NCBI RefSeq assembly: GCF_022601895.1
Contig: NZ_JAKVIO010000030.1
Coordinates: 1 to 54,831 of the forward strand
Direction of reading: 5' to 3'
From: Sphingomonas sp. LaA6.9
GTDB taxonomy: Bacteria; Pseudomonadota; Alphaproteobacteria; Sphingomonadales; Sphingomonadaceae
DNA: 54,831 nt
Part shown: positions 23,665 through 32,413 of the stretch, piece after piece
Numbering within the stretch: position 1 is the first letter of the stretch
Layout: every line of letters begins with the position of its first letter
Translations under genes and position numbers: made by a program
The notes under the pieces: model-generated
What the model saw: only the letters and a program-made list of their open reading frames with translations
Databases searched by the model: none
What the model was told of the DNA's origin: nothing

Positions 23665-26190
23665 TCAGAGTTCCCTGAGCGCGCGCGCGGGCCGGATCGA
23701 CATCAGCGGAATCGAACCGGCGAGACCGATGCCCAGCGTCAACAGTGCCCCCGCGAACAGGGTCGTCAGCACCACGCCCCAGTCAGGCGCCCAGCCGAAA
23801 TCGAACACCTGCACGATAACATACCATGCCGCCGCACTTCCAAGCGCCAGCGACAAGAGCGCCAGGATTGCGGCCAGAAAGCCATATTCGAGCGCCTGCG
23901 TACCGAGCACCTGAAGCCGTGTTGCACCAAGCGTCTTGAGAACGACGCTGTCATAACTCCTCGCCTGGCGTGAGGCTGCGATCGCGCCGATCAAAACGGC
24001 TATCCCCGCAAGAATCGCAACCGACGCCGCGGCGACGATCGCGCCGGACATCTGCGTCAGCAGCGCACTCACCTGCCCGATCACCTCGCCGACCGCGATG
24101 ATCGACACCCCGGCAAAGGCACCAAGCAGCGCGCGCGTGACCGCAGGTTCGCGCTCGGGCGACATAGTGATCGTCGCGGCCAGCGTGTGCGGTGCGTTGC
24201 TCAGCGCGTTGGGAGAGAAAACGAGGACATAGTTGAAGCCCATCGTGTCCCAGTTGACCTGCCGCAGCGAGGCGATCCGCGCCTCGATCTCGCGTCCCAG
24301 CACGCTGACCGTCAGCGTGTCCCCGACCCCGATGCCAAGCGTCTCCGCCGCCTCCCGGTCGAGCGAGATCAACGGCGGGCCCACATAGTCGGCGGGCCAC
24401 CATTTTCCGGCCACGAGATCGCTGCCCTCGGGCAGGGTCGCGCTATAGGTTACGCCGCGCTCGCCGCGCAGGAACCATGCGCCCTCGGGCAGTTCCTTCA
24501 GATCTGCGACGCGCTGGCCGGCATAAGCGACAATCGTACCGCGCAGTGCCGGAACCATGTTGAGTTCGGCGCCCGGCGCTTCCCTTGCGACGATCGCGCG
24601 GAAGCGGGCTTGTTCGGTAGCGGGTATATCGAGCACGAACTGGTTGGGCGCCGTTTTGGGAACAGTACGGCTGATTTCGGCGTCGAGGCTGGTCTGGATG
24701 GCCGCCAGCGTCACGAACAGGGTGAGTGCGAGGCCGAGCGCGACGACGAGTGCCGAGGTCTGCGCGCCGGGCCGATAGAGATTCGCGATTGCCAACCGCC
24801 AGAGCGGCCGTCTTGGGCGGGGCAGCCGTCGCGCCAGCCGACTGACCGCGACGCCCAGCAACAGAAGGAGGAGAAGGACCGCCGCGACTGCCCCCAGCAC
24901 CGCAGCCGAGAATAGGGGTTCGCGGGCGGTCAGCAATGCGAGCGCGATCAACGTAGCGGTCGCGACCGTGACGATGATCGCACTCCGCCGATCGAACCGC
25001 CAGTTTTCCTCGACCAGTGCGCGAAATATCGCGGCGGCAGGCTGGGTGCGTGCGCGCGCCAGCGGCGGCAAGGTGAAGATGAAGGCGATGAGCAGCCCGT
25101 AGGCAGCACTCGTCAGCAACGGCGGGATATGGAGGCGAAACCCGGGACGGACGGGCAATGCATCCCCTGCCAGTGCGACGATTGCGGGCGGCAGCAGCGC
25201 CCCCATCGCAAGCCCGCAGGCAATCGCCAGCATGCCCACGGCGCCGATCTGGAGCAGGTAGATGCGCTGGATGTCGGCAGACGTTGCGCCCAGCACCTTG
25301 AAGGTAGCGATGCTGCCCCGCTTGAGCATCAGGTAGGAGGACACGCCATTGCTGACGCCGATGCCCGCGATCACCAGCGCGGCCAGGCCGATCAGCGACA
25401 GGAACTGGCCCATGCGCTCGAAGAAGCGGTTGGCGCCCGGCGCCGCGCGGTCGCGGTCCTTGAATTCCCAGCCCGCGGACGCGAAGCGCTTTTCGAGTGC
25501 GGCGCGCACCGACGCTGCATCAGCGCCCTGCGCCAGCCGAATGCGGTATTTGCTGGTGTACAGGCTGCCGGGCTGGATGAGCCCCGTGCGTCGCAACCCT
25601 TCGATCGAAGTGAGCGCGACGGGACCCAGTGTAAAGCCTTCGCCGACGCGGTCGGGTTCATCGACGATCACGTCGCGGATCGTGAAGAGCGCGGAGCCAT
25701 AGCGCAGCTGGTCGCCCGGCGAGAGGCCCAGCCGCTCTGCAAGTGAATCACCGATCAATATCTGATCGGGCGCCAGATTGCCCGCATGGGCGCCGCCACG
25801 GAGCACGAGCGTTCCATAGAGCGGATAGGCTGCGTCGACGCCCTTGAGTGCGGTCAGGACGGCGGGGGGGGCAGCGCCCTGCCCCGCCTCCACGCGCTGC
25901 GCCATGGCGCGCATGCGGATCGTTTCACTGAGCCGGCCGGTTTTGCGCAGCGCCTGTTTTTCCGCGTCGCTCGCCTCGCGCTGCGTCATCGCGATCTCGA
26001 TGTCGCCCCCGAGCAGGTTCTGTCCGCGCACGGCCAGTTCGTCGGTGATAGCGGCGGTCAGGCTTCCAATGGCAGCGAGCGTCGCGACGCCAAGGAACAG
26101 GCAGACGAAAAGCAGGCGCAACCCGCGAAAGCCCGCGTGAAGGTCGCGGCGCGCGATCCGCCAGCATGCGCGCCAGCCAAGCGCGGTCAT
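23665..26190 (-). CDS. ybbP: ABC transporter permease, YbbP/FtsX family
   Basis: 841 aa. There is an N-terminal transmembrane helix, a large periplasmic MacB-like domain, then two FtsX-type membrane blocks and a further periplasmic domain, ending with the usual terminal FtsX block (IPLMSIRPARALREL). The start overlaps the ATPase stop by 4 bp. In E. coli ybbP-ybbA stands divergent from tesA, and the same arrangement holds here. It is an unexplored transporter, possibly for a lipid or hydrophobic compound. Confidence 0.88.
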   Translation of the reverse strand: MTALGWRACWRIARRDLHAGFRGLRLLFVCLFLGVATLAAIGSLTAAITDELAVRGQNLLGGDIEIAMTQREASDAEKQALRKTGRLSETIRMRAMAQRVEAGQGAAPPAVLTALKGVDAAYPLYGTLVLRGGAHAGNLAPDQILIGDSLAERLGLSPGDQLRYGSALFTIRDVIVDEPDRVGEGFTLGPVALTSIEGLRRTGLIQPGSLYTSKYRIRLAQGADAASVRAALEKRFASAGWEFKDRDRAAPGANRFFERMGQFLSLIGLAALVIAGIGVSNGVSSYLMLKRGSIATFKVLGATSADIQRIYLLQIGAVGMLAIACGLAMGALLPPAIVALAGDALPVRPGFRLHIPPLLTSAAYGLLIAFIFTLPPLARARTQPAAAIFRALVEENWRFDRRSAIIVTVATATLIALALLTAREPLFSAAVLGAVAAVLLLLLLLGVAVSRLARRLPRPRRPLWRLAIANLYRPGAQTSALVVALGLALTLFVTLAAIQTSLDAEISRTVPKTAPNQFVLDIPATEQARFRAIVAREAPGAELNMVPALRGTIVAYAGQRVADLKELPEGAWFLRGERGVTYSATLPEGSDLVAGKWWPADYVGPPLISLDREAAETLGIGVGDTLTVSVLGREIEARIASLRQVNWDTMGFNYVLVFSPNALSNAPHTLAATITMSPEREPAVTRALLGAFAGVSIIAVGEVIGQVSALLTQMSGAIVAAASVAILAGIAVLIGAIAASRQARSYDSVVLKTLGATRLQVLGTQALEYGFLAAILALLSLALGSAAAWYVIVQVFDFGWAPDWGVVLTTLFAGALLTLGIGLAGSIPLMSIRPARALREL

Positions 26191-26888
26191 GCGCGCCGGT
26201 CCGCGACGATCCGGCCGTCGCGCATCTCGACGATCCGGTCGCAGCGCTCGGCCAAAGACGGGTCATGCGTGATCATGACGAGCGTTGCCGCCGAAGCCGC
26301 CTGGCGGGCAAAGAGCAGGTCGATGATCGCTGCGCCCGTAGTCGCGTCGAGATTGCCCGTAGGCTCGTCGGCAAAAATGATCCCGGGCCGGGGCGCCACT
26401 GCACGCGCGATCGCCACGCGCTGCTGCTCGCCCCCCGAAAGCTGCGCTGGATAATGATCGATGCGGTGGCCGAGCCCGACCGCGGAAAGCTCTTCGGCGG
26501 CGCGCGCAAAGGCATCCTCATGCCCGGCCAGTTCCAGCGGGACCGCAACATTCTCCAGCGCGGTCATCGTCGGCAACAGGTGGAAGGACTGGAGGACGAT
26601 TCCGATGCGGCCACGACGCGCACGCGCCAGCGCGTCCTCGTCGAGCGCGCCATAATCGACGCCGGCGATCGCCACCTCGCCTCCGCTCGCGCGCTCCAGC
26701 CCCGAAAGCACCGCCATCAGTGACGATTTGCCCGAGCCCGACGCACCAAGGATCGCGAGGCTCTCACCACGTCCGATTTCGAGATCGATCCCCTTGAGGA
26801 TTTCGACGCGCGCCTCCCTGCCGCCCAGCGAGAGCGTGACATTGCGCGCGCGGATCGCAATATTGGAGATATCGACAGGTGCATGCAT
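26187..26888 (-). CDS. ybbA: ABC transporter ATPase, YbbA/LolD-like
   Basis: 233 aa with Walker A GASGSGKSS near residue 50, signature LSGGEQQRVAIARA and Walker B GIIFADEPTGNLD. It belongs to the MacB/LolD class and is the energising subunit for the downstream FtsX-type permease, with coupled translation (4-bp overlap). Its ATG overlaps that of the divergent tesA by two bases. Confidence 0.92.
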   Translation of the reverse strand: MHAPVDISNIAIRARNVTLSLGGREARVEILKGIDLEIGRGESLAILGASGSGKSSLMAVLSGLERASGGEVAIAGVDYGALDEDALARARRGRIGIVLQSFHLLPTMTALENVAVPLELAGHEDAFARAAEELSAVGLGHRIDHYPAQLSGGEQQRVAIARAVAPRPGIIFADEPTGNLDATTGAAIIDLLFARQAASAATLVMITHDPSLAERCDRIVEMRDGRIVADRRA

Positions 26889-27603
26889 GAAAAAGGAAAA
26901 CTCCTTGGCGACGAGATTTGCTCAATATGGATTATTGTTTGCACTTGTCCATCTGGCGGCCGGATGTTCTGACGGCGGTACGAAGGAACAGGCCGCGCCG
27001 AGCGGAGTGACCGACGCCGTCGCGTCGACTGCGGTTGCACGGGACACAAAACTCGTCGTCGCCTTCGGAGACAGCCTGTTCGCAGGATACGGCCTTTCAC
27101 AGGAACAGGGGTTCGCGCCCGCGCTCGAACGCGCGCTTGGCGCTGCAGGGACAAAGGCGCAGGTCTTCAACGCCGGCGTGTCCGGTGACACGACCGCGGC
27201 CGGGCGTCAGCGGCTGTCCTTCGTGCTAGACGGCCTTGCCCGCAAACCCGATCTCGTGATCGTTGGCCTGGGCGGCAACGATATGCTGCGCGGGCTTCCC
27301 CCAGAGGCGACGCGCGAAAATCTCGACGCAATCCTCACAGAGCTGGGCAAGCGTGGCATCAAGACGATGCTGACCGGGATGCTCGCTTCCCCCAATATGG
27401 GGGCGGACTATGCGGCAGCGTTCAATCCCATCTATCCCGAACTCGCAAAAAAACACGGCGCGACACTCTATCCCTTCTTCCTGGATGGCGTTGTCGGCCG
27501 GCGCGAACTCCTCCTGCCCGACGGTATCCACCCCAATGACCGCGGCGTGGGCGTTGTGGTGGAGCATATTGTCCCGAAAATATCGGGCGCACTCGCCGGA
27601 TAA
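26887..27603 (+). CDS. tesA: GDSL (SGNH) arylesterase/thioesterase, TesA family
   Basis: 238 aa. It has a signal peptide with a lipobox-like AAGC. The SGNH blocks are visible: FGDSLFAGYG (Ser nucleophile), SGDTTAAG, GGNDMLRG and DGIHPNDRG (Asp-His). It is a periplasmic or lipid-anchored esterase or lysophospholipase. The start at 26887 is chosen because the signal peptide begins there; the frame is open upstream but antisense to ybbA. Divergence from ybbA-ybbP is the conserved arrangement. Confidence 0.9.
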   Translation: MKKENSLATRFAQYGLLFALVHLAAGCSDGGTKEQAAPSGVTDAVASTAVARDTKLVVAFGDSLFAGYGLSQEQGFAPALERALGAAGTKAQVFNAGVSGDTTAAGRQRLSFVLDGLARKPDLVIVGLGGNDMLRGLPPEATRENLDAILTELGKRGIKTMLTGMLASPNMGADYAAAFNPIYPELAKKHGATLYPFFLDGVVGRRELLLPDGIHPNDRGVGVVVEHIVPKISGALAG

Positions 27604-27737
27604 CCGCTGGCGTTATCCCATAGACAGGATCGTCGCCCGACATATCCCATAACATTGACTTCAAAGAAGTAACGACGCTATGCAGTCGCCGGGCGAATGG
27701 ATGCCAAGCAAACAATAAGGACGGAGCGGCACCCGAT
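27604..27737 (+). promoter_or_regulatory. Promoter region of the XRE regulator gene
   Basis: TATCCCATA occurs twice as a direct repeat (27614-27622 and 27643-27651, 29 bp apart). A sigma70-like pair TTGACT (27655-27660) and TATGCA (27679-27684), 18-bp spacing, follows. The repeats could be an operator for the downstream HTH protein. Confidence 0.45.
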
Positions 27738-28955
27738 ATGAAACGAAGTCCTGGCACTTCGTACGCTGATCTGGTTCGCCGCGTCGCCGAGCATCCGCCG
27801 ATGCCCAGATCCCCCGATACCGCTATCATCGACCGGCATCGCTGGACGATCTTTCCCAACAAGATCCGCGAATGGCGCCGGCGTAGCGGCTTTCCAAAGT
27901 TGCTGGCGCTGTCGCAGCGTATATCCGGCATACCCTATATCCGGCTGTCCAAGATCGAGCGCGGGGAGGTTTTCGCGCGCGCGGATGAGCTTGCCGCGAT
28001 CGCGCGCGCTCTGGGGGTCAAGCCGCAGCAATTGCTGATCGACATTGACGATCCCGGCTTCGACATCGCGCGATGGGCATCCGATTTCCAGGATCCCGCA
28101 GCTTTCGATGTTACCGAGGACACGTTCGCGGTCCTGCTGGCCGCGGCTTTGCGTGCGCGACGCGATGCCGATGCGCGGCTTTCGATTGCTGCCATCGAGA
28201 CGGAATACGGGATCCCGCCGGTGATCCTTTCGCGTCTGGAAAACGCATACAAGACGCTGGATCGCTGGAATGATGCCACGCTGGCGGCGCTTTGCCGTAT
28301 CTTTGGCGTGCGCGATGTCAAATCGCTTCGTGGGGAGATCGCCGACGCGCACGCGAATGGTACGCTGACACCCTATCTCGCCCAGGTTGCCAATCCAGCC
28401 CTCAGGATCGCCAAGACCCGCGCGAAGGTTTCGGCGTTGCGCGCGGATCTGGCATCGCCCGGGGCCACGGCTTCAAGCCAGACCACGAAGGCGCCGCCGC
28501 CATTGCGCGTGCCCGAAGCCTCCCGTCATGCAAGCGAAACGCCGACATCCCCGGCAGTGATGGCGGCGATCCAGGCCTCGGATATGGCAATGATAAGGTT
28601 GGTGCCTGTCTTTGGCACACCGCTGCACGATGGACTGATCGCACGATCAGCCACCGGGGGGACGGTGGAAGCGCCGCGCATCGCGGGCCCCAATGCATTC
28701 GGGTTGCGCGTCTGCCGTCCGTCACTCGGAGCGGCCTTGCCCGGCCGGGCCACGGTGATCGTCGATCCCGATCGTTTCCCTTCGGCCGGCGGCATTGCGG
28801 TGGTGCGGGAAGAGGGCGGTCTGCGCCTGCTTTCCGTAACCTTCGACCGCGACGGCCGCATGATGGGCCACAGCCTCAATCCAGACCGCGAGATGGCCAT
28901 AGACAGCCTCGACCCCAGCGATGTGGCAACGGTGATCGGCGCGGTCTTCGAATAG
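27738..28955 (+). CDS. XRE-family HTH regulator with LexA/S24-like C-terminal part
   Basis: 405 aa. An XRE-type helix-turn-helix is seen at about 50-100 (NKIREWRRRSG, IPYIRLSKIERGEV) and a second HTH-like repeat at about 150-200 (AIETEYGIPPVILSRLENAYKTLDRWNDATLAALCRIFGV). A linker rich in Ala, Pro and Thr leads to a C-terminal beta-rich domain with ARSATGGTVEAPRIAGPNAFGLRVCRPSL, reminiscent of S24/LexA-type sensing domains but without a clear Ser-Lys dyad. It lies just upstream of the motility genes and may control them. The role is inference. Confidence 0.7.
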   Translation: MKRSPGTSYADLVRRVAEHPPMPRSPDTAIIDRHRWTIFPNKIREWRRRSGFPKLLALSQRISGIPYIRLSKIERGEVFARADELAAIARALGVKPQQLLIDIDDPGFDIARWASDFQDPAAFDVTEDTFAVLLAAALRARRDADARLSIAAIETEYGIPPVILSRLENAYKTLDRWNDATLAALCRIFGVRDVKSLRGEIADAHANGTLTPYLAQVANPALRIAKTRAKVSALRADLASPGATASSQTTKAPPPLRVPEASRHASETPTSPAVMAAIQASDMAMIRLVPVFGTPLHDGLIARSATGGTVEAPRIAGPNAFGLRVCRPSLGAALPGRATVIVDPDRFPSAGGIAVVREEGGLRLLSVTFDRDGRMMGHSLNPDREMAIDSLDPSDVATVIGAVFE

Positions 28956-28999
28956 ACTGGGCCACCGGTACTCCGATCGGCTGCGGCCGCCCGCATTTG

Positions 29000-29007
29000 T
29001 CCTATAA
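29000..29007 (+). promoter_or_regulatory. TCCTATAA element upstream of the GGDEF-EAL gene
   Basis: TCCTATAA (followed by T) ends 33 nt before the ATG at 29040. It is a copy of the shared motility-class element described in the findings. Confidence 0.5.
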
Positions 29008-29039
29008 TACATCCGTAGAGGATCGAGTAGGACAGTGGC

Positions 29040-30407
29040 ATGCGCGTACCACGCTGGGCGGAATGGTTATTGTCTGCCCCGACGCACGAACCGGCTCCCG
29101 ACCCAATCGGCGCGCCCAATGATCCGCTGACGGGTCTGCCACCGCGCCCGATGCTTGCGGAATTGCTCGCGGAAGCGCGGCAAGCTGGCCAGCCGGACGG
29201 CGTAATTTCGATGATCGTCGTGAACCTTGATCGCTTCAGGCTCGTCAATGATCTTTGCGGGCATGCCGCCGGCGATCAGGTGCTCAGGGTCGCCGCCGAG
29301 CGCCTCCGTCGGATGGTGGAGGCGCATATGCGCCTGCTCCATCTGGGTGGCGACGAGTTCGCCTTGCTCGTCGCACATCAACGCAGCGATCACACGCTCG
29401 ACGGCCTGGCACGGAGCATCCTCCACGCGGTCACGATGCCGATCGACGTCTGCGGCCGCGTCGTCGACGTCGGGGCTTCGGCGGGCTCCGCGACCGACGA
29501 GACCGGTGCAAGCCCCGCTACTGACCTTCTGCGCGCGGCGTGCATCGCGATGTCGCGCGCCAAACGCGATGGAGGCGGAAGCTTCTGCGCCTTCGAACCT
29601 TCGATGGACATCGATCTGCGCGATCGCGCAGCGCTGGAGGAGGACCTGCGATCGGGTATCCAGTGCGGCGAGCTCGTCCCGTTTTACCAGCCGATCTTTT
29701 CGCTGCGTTCCGCGGATCTGGTGGGCTTCGAAAGCCTCGCGCGGTGGAACCATCCCGGTCGCGGCATGCTCGATCCCGGCACCTTCATCCCGATCGCGGA
29801 GGATCTCGACGCGATCAACGACCTTTGCTTCACACTGCTGCGTCAGGCGTGCCGGGACCTCAGAAGCTGGCCGGCGCACCTGACGCTGTCGATCAACGTC
29901 TCTCCCATCCAGATCTGCGATCCCGAACTGCCGCTGCGGCTGCTCCAGATCCTTTATGCGGGCGGAATCGCGCCCGGAAGGCTGATCGTGGAAATCACCG
30001 AAAGCGCGCTGGTGCGCGACGTCGAACTGGCGCGCGCGACGATCACGTCGCTGCGCAATGCCGGGGTCAAGGTCGCGCTCGACGATTTCGGGACGGGCTA
30101 TTCGAGCCTCCATCATCTGCGCGAGTTGCAGTTCGACCGCATCAAGATCGATCGATCCTTCATCCACGCGCTCGACGGGTTTGCCGGGAGCAAGATCGTC
30201 AAGGCAATCGTCGATCTGGGACAGAGTCTCGGCATGCCGGTCACGGCGGAGGGAATTGAAACGCTTGAACAGGCGACGATGCTGTCGAGCCTGGGCTGCA
30301 CCTATGGGCAGGGATTTCTGTTCGGCCGCCCCCTGCCCTCAGCCGCGACGCTGCGCATGGTGATCGAGCTTGAGGACGACACCGGACCGCGCCGCGCGGC
30401 GGGTTGA
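29040..30407 (+). CDS. GGDEF-EAL cyclic-di-GMP enzyme
   Basis: 455 aa, apparently cytoplasmic (no transmembrane segment). The GGDEF domain has an intact GGDEF motif (103-107) and DRFRLVND, but no RxxD inhibitory site is visible. The EAL domain has ESLARW at about 237, EITESALV, LDDFGTGYSSL and KIDRSFI, so phosphodiesterase residues appear intact. It could make or degrade c-di-GMP; in most dual proteins one activity dominates. It stands beside the flagellar operon and the tandem PilZ protein lies in the chemotaxis operon, so control of motility is a reasonable inference. Confidence 0.93.
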   Translation: MRVPRWAEWLLSAPTHEPAPDPIGAPNDPLTGLPPRPMLAELLAEARQAGQPDGVISMIVVNLDRFRLVNDLCGHAAGDQVLRVAAERLRRMVEAHMRLLHLGGDEFALLVAHQRSDHTLDGLARSILHAVTMPIDVCGRVVDVGASAGSATDETGASPATDLLRAACIAMSRAKRDGGGSFCAFEPSMDIDLRDRAALEEDLRSGIQCGELVPFYQPIFSLRSADLVGFESLARWNHPGRGMLDPGTFIPIAEDLDAINDLCFTLLRQACRDLRSWPAHLTLSINVSPIQICDPELPLRLLQILYAGGIAPGRLIVEITESALVRDVELARATITSLRNAGVKVALDDFGTGYSSLHHLRELQFDRIKIDRSFIHALDGFAGSKIVKAIVDLGQSLGMPVTAEGIETLEQATMLSSLGCTYGQGFLFGRPLPSAATLRMVIELEDDTGPRRAAG

Positions 30408-30482
30408 CGCCAATTCCGCCAATTCCCAGGAAATGTCGCCACCGGTGGCGAGGACTTTGCGCCAACCTTGTTGTAGGACGGT

Positions 30483-30501
30483 GGGAGGGGCATGCCCTCC
30501 C
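30483..30501. terminator. Hairpin between convergent EAL and flgN genes
   Basis: A 7-bp stem, GGGAGGG (30483-30489) and CCCTCCC (30495-30501), has a 5-nt loop and lies just after both stop codons. No U-run is seen. Confidence 0.45.
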
Positions 30502-30506
30502 CCGGT

Positions 30507-30929
30507 TCAATATTCCGAGTTGATCGAAATCGGTGTGGCCATTTCCATGTGCGACACGTTGCCCTGCGCCCCATAGGTCGAGGTTCGGCTGCCCGACAGC
30601 CGCTTCGCCTCGGCAGCGACCGCGCCCATCATCTCGGCCGAGAGGTCGATCTGGCGCTCAAGGATCGCGGCATTGGCGGTCGATGCGTCGCCGAGCGCGA
30701 TCAACGCGTTGGCGAGCGCATCGCGCTGTTCGTCGTCGAGCGCCTCGGTCCAGCCCGGCTGTTCGCGATTGATCCGTGCAAGCTCAGTTTCGAGGACGCC
30801 CACAAGGCGCACCTTGGCGGTCGCGAGTTCCGCGAGATCGAGCGCGCGTTCGTGGCCGCGCAACCGATCCGTTTCCTCATTCATGATCAGCGTCAACGAA
30901 GCCATGACATCGATCACATTACTGGCCAT
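30507..30929 (-). CDS. flgN: FlgN-like flagellar export chaperone
   Basis: 140 aa, mainly helical (MASNVIDVMASLTLIMNEETDRL...). A long amphipathic helix pair rich in Glu and Ala fits the FlgN family of chaperones for hook-associated proteins. It is the last gene of the flgC-to-flgN operon and overlaps the rod-binding gene by 11 bp. Sequence similarity in this family is weak, so position carries much of the call. Confidence 0.75.
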   Translation of the reverse strand: MASNVIDVMASLTLIMNEETDRLRGHERALDLAELATAKVRLVGVLETELARINREQPGWTEALDDEQRDALANALIALGDASTANAAILERQIDLSAEMMGAVAAEAKRLSGSRTSTYGAQGNVSHMEMATPISINSEY

Positions 30930-31221
30930 TGGCCGATCCCTCCTGCATCTTGATCATCTGATCCAGCACCATCGGCGCCAGCCCGAAATTGCCGCGTTTC
31001 GCGATCTCATTGCCCATCTGCTCGGCAAGTATGCCGCGGAACATCTCCTCGGCATGACCACCTGAAAAGCCGGTGTCGGTTTCCACCATCTCGACCATGA
31101 GCTTGGTCATCTGCCCGACGAACACCGCCTCGAACTCGCGCGCGGTGGTTGCCATGTCGCGGGTCGGCCTGGGCATCTGCGGCGCCTGTGGCGGCGGCAG
31201 CGAAGACGTCGGATCCATCAT
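30919..31221 (-). CDS. flgJ: Rod-binding protein (FlgJ N-terminal domain type)
   Basis: 100 aa. The pattern AREFEAVFVGQMTKLMVEMVE...GHAEEMFRGILAEQMGNEIAKRG is the FlgJ rod-binding domain. As in other alphaproteobacteria it lacks the muramidase domain, so a separate enzyme must open the peptidoglycan. It overlaps flgI by 4 bp. Confidence 0.9.
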   Translation of the reverse strand: MMDPTSSLPPPQAPQMPRPTRDMATTAREFEAVFVGQMTKLMVEMVETDTGFSGGHAEEMFRGILAEQMGNEIAKRGNFGLAPMVLDQMIKMQEGSANGQ

Positions 31222-32354
31222 TGCACCTCGATTTCGGCCTGAAGCGCGCCCGCGCTGCGCAGCGCCTGGAGAATGGTAATGAGATCGCGGGGGCTGACGC
31301 CCAGCGCGTTGAGTCCCGAGACGAGCGACTGGAGCGAGGCACCACCGCCAACCATCGCGAGCGCGCGGCCGCTGCCGTCGTCGACATCGATCTGCGTACG
31401 CGGCAGCACCACGGTTTCGCCCTCCGAAAAGGGTGCGGGCTGCGACGCGATCGGAGACTCGGAAACGCTGATCGTGAGCCCCCCTTGCGCAATCGCGACC
31501 GGGCTCACGCGCACGTCGGACCCCATCACCACGGTGCCCGACGCCTCGTTGATCACGACGCGTGCGGGCAGATCGACCTCAACGGGCAGGTTCTCGATCC
31601 GTGCGACCAGTTCGATCACGGCCCCGGGGGCACCGCTGCGCGAGCGCAATTCCACGGTGGCCGGATCGAGCACCTCCGCCGCACCCATTTCCTGGCGGTT
31701 GATCGCCGCGGCAATGCGGTGCGCAGTCGTGAAGTCGGGGTTCTTGAGCGCCAGCTTCAGGCTGGCCGCCGATTTGAGCGCATAGGGGACCTCGCGCTCG
31801 ATGATCGCGCCGCCCGCGATCCGGCCCGACGTGCTCACGCCGCGCGTCACGCTTGCCGCCTGGCCGCGCGCCTGAAAGCCCGAAATCGCAACGGGCCCCT
31901 GGGCGACCGCATAGATCTCCCCGTCGAGCGCCCGCAGCGAAGACACCAGCAGCGTACCCCCCTGAAGGCTGGAAGCGTCGCCGAGCGCGGAAACCTGGAC
32001 GTCGATCTTCGAGCCGGCGCGCGCAAAGGCCGGCATCGTCGCGGTCACCGAGACCGCGGCGACATTCTCGGTCCGCATCTGCGTGCCGCGAATGTTGACG
32101 CCCATGCGCTCGAGCATCGCCTGCATCGTCTCTTCGGTGAAGGGCGTGTTCCGGATGCGGTCTCCCGTTCCTGCAAGCCCCACTACAAGGCCGTAGCCGA
32201 CAAGCTGGTTCCCGCGGACGTTCTCGACATCGACGATGTCCTTGATCCGCGGCGCGGGGCCGGCCTGGGCGGGCGTCGCCGCGCACATGGCCAGCCATGC
32301 CGCCGAAGCCGCGAAGAGTGCGCGCACGCTGAAGCTGGATGAGGTTCGCATCAT
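31218..32354 (-). CDS. flgI: Flagellar P-ring protein FlgI
   Basis: 378 aa with a signal peptide ending near TPAQA and the mature start APRIKDIVDVENVRGNQLVGYGLVVGL, which is highly conserved in P-ring proteins. The C terminus (INALGVSPRDLITILQALRSAGALQAEIEV type) is also typical. It forms the periplasmic bushing around the rod. Two tandem ATGs (32354 and 32351) are possible. The TCCTATAA element lies only 5 nt before the first, leaving GGACT as the sole ribosome-site candidate. The open frame extends upstream to 33131 but that part is antisense-frame to flhB. Confidence 0.93.
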   Translation of the reverse strand: MMRTSSSFSVRALFAASAAWLAMCAATPAQAGPAPRIKDIVDVENVRGNQLVGYGLVVGLAGTGDRIRNTPFTEETMQAMLERMGVNIRGTQMRTENVAAVSVTATMPAFARAGSKIDVQVSALGDASSLQGGTLLVSSLRALDGEIYAVAQGPVAISGFQARGQAASVTRGVSTSGRIAGGAIIEREVPYALKSAASLKLALKNPDFTTAHRIAAAINRQEMGAAEVLDPATVELRSRSGAPGAVIELVARIENLPVEVDLPARVVINEASGTVVMGSDVRVSPVAIAQGGLTISVSESPIASQPAPFSEGETVVLPRTQIDVDDGSGRALAMVGGGASLQSLVSGLNALGVSPRDLITILQALRSAGALQAEIEVQ

Positions 32355-32359
32355 AGTCC

Positions 32360-32367
32360 TTATAGGA
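32360..32367 (-). promoter_or_regulatory. TCCTATAA element immediately before flgI
   Basis: Minus-strand TCCTATAA, followed by G, ends 5 nt before the flgI ATG, in the 59-bp gap after flhB. If it is a -10 element, transcription would start at or very near the start codon. Confidence 0.45.
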
Positions 32368-32413
32368 TGAAGGCGCTGTCGAGAACGCGCAGCGGTGCGG
32401 GTTTTTGCGCGCA

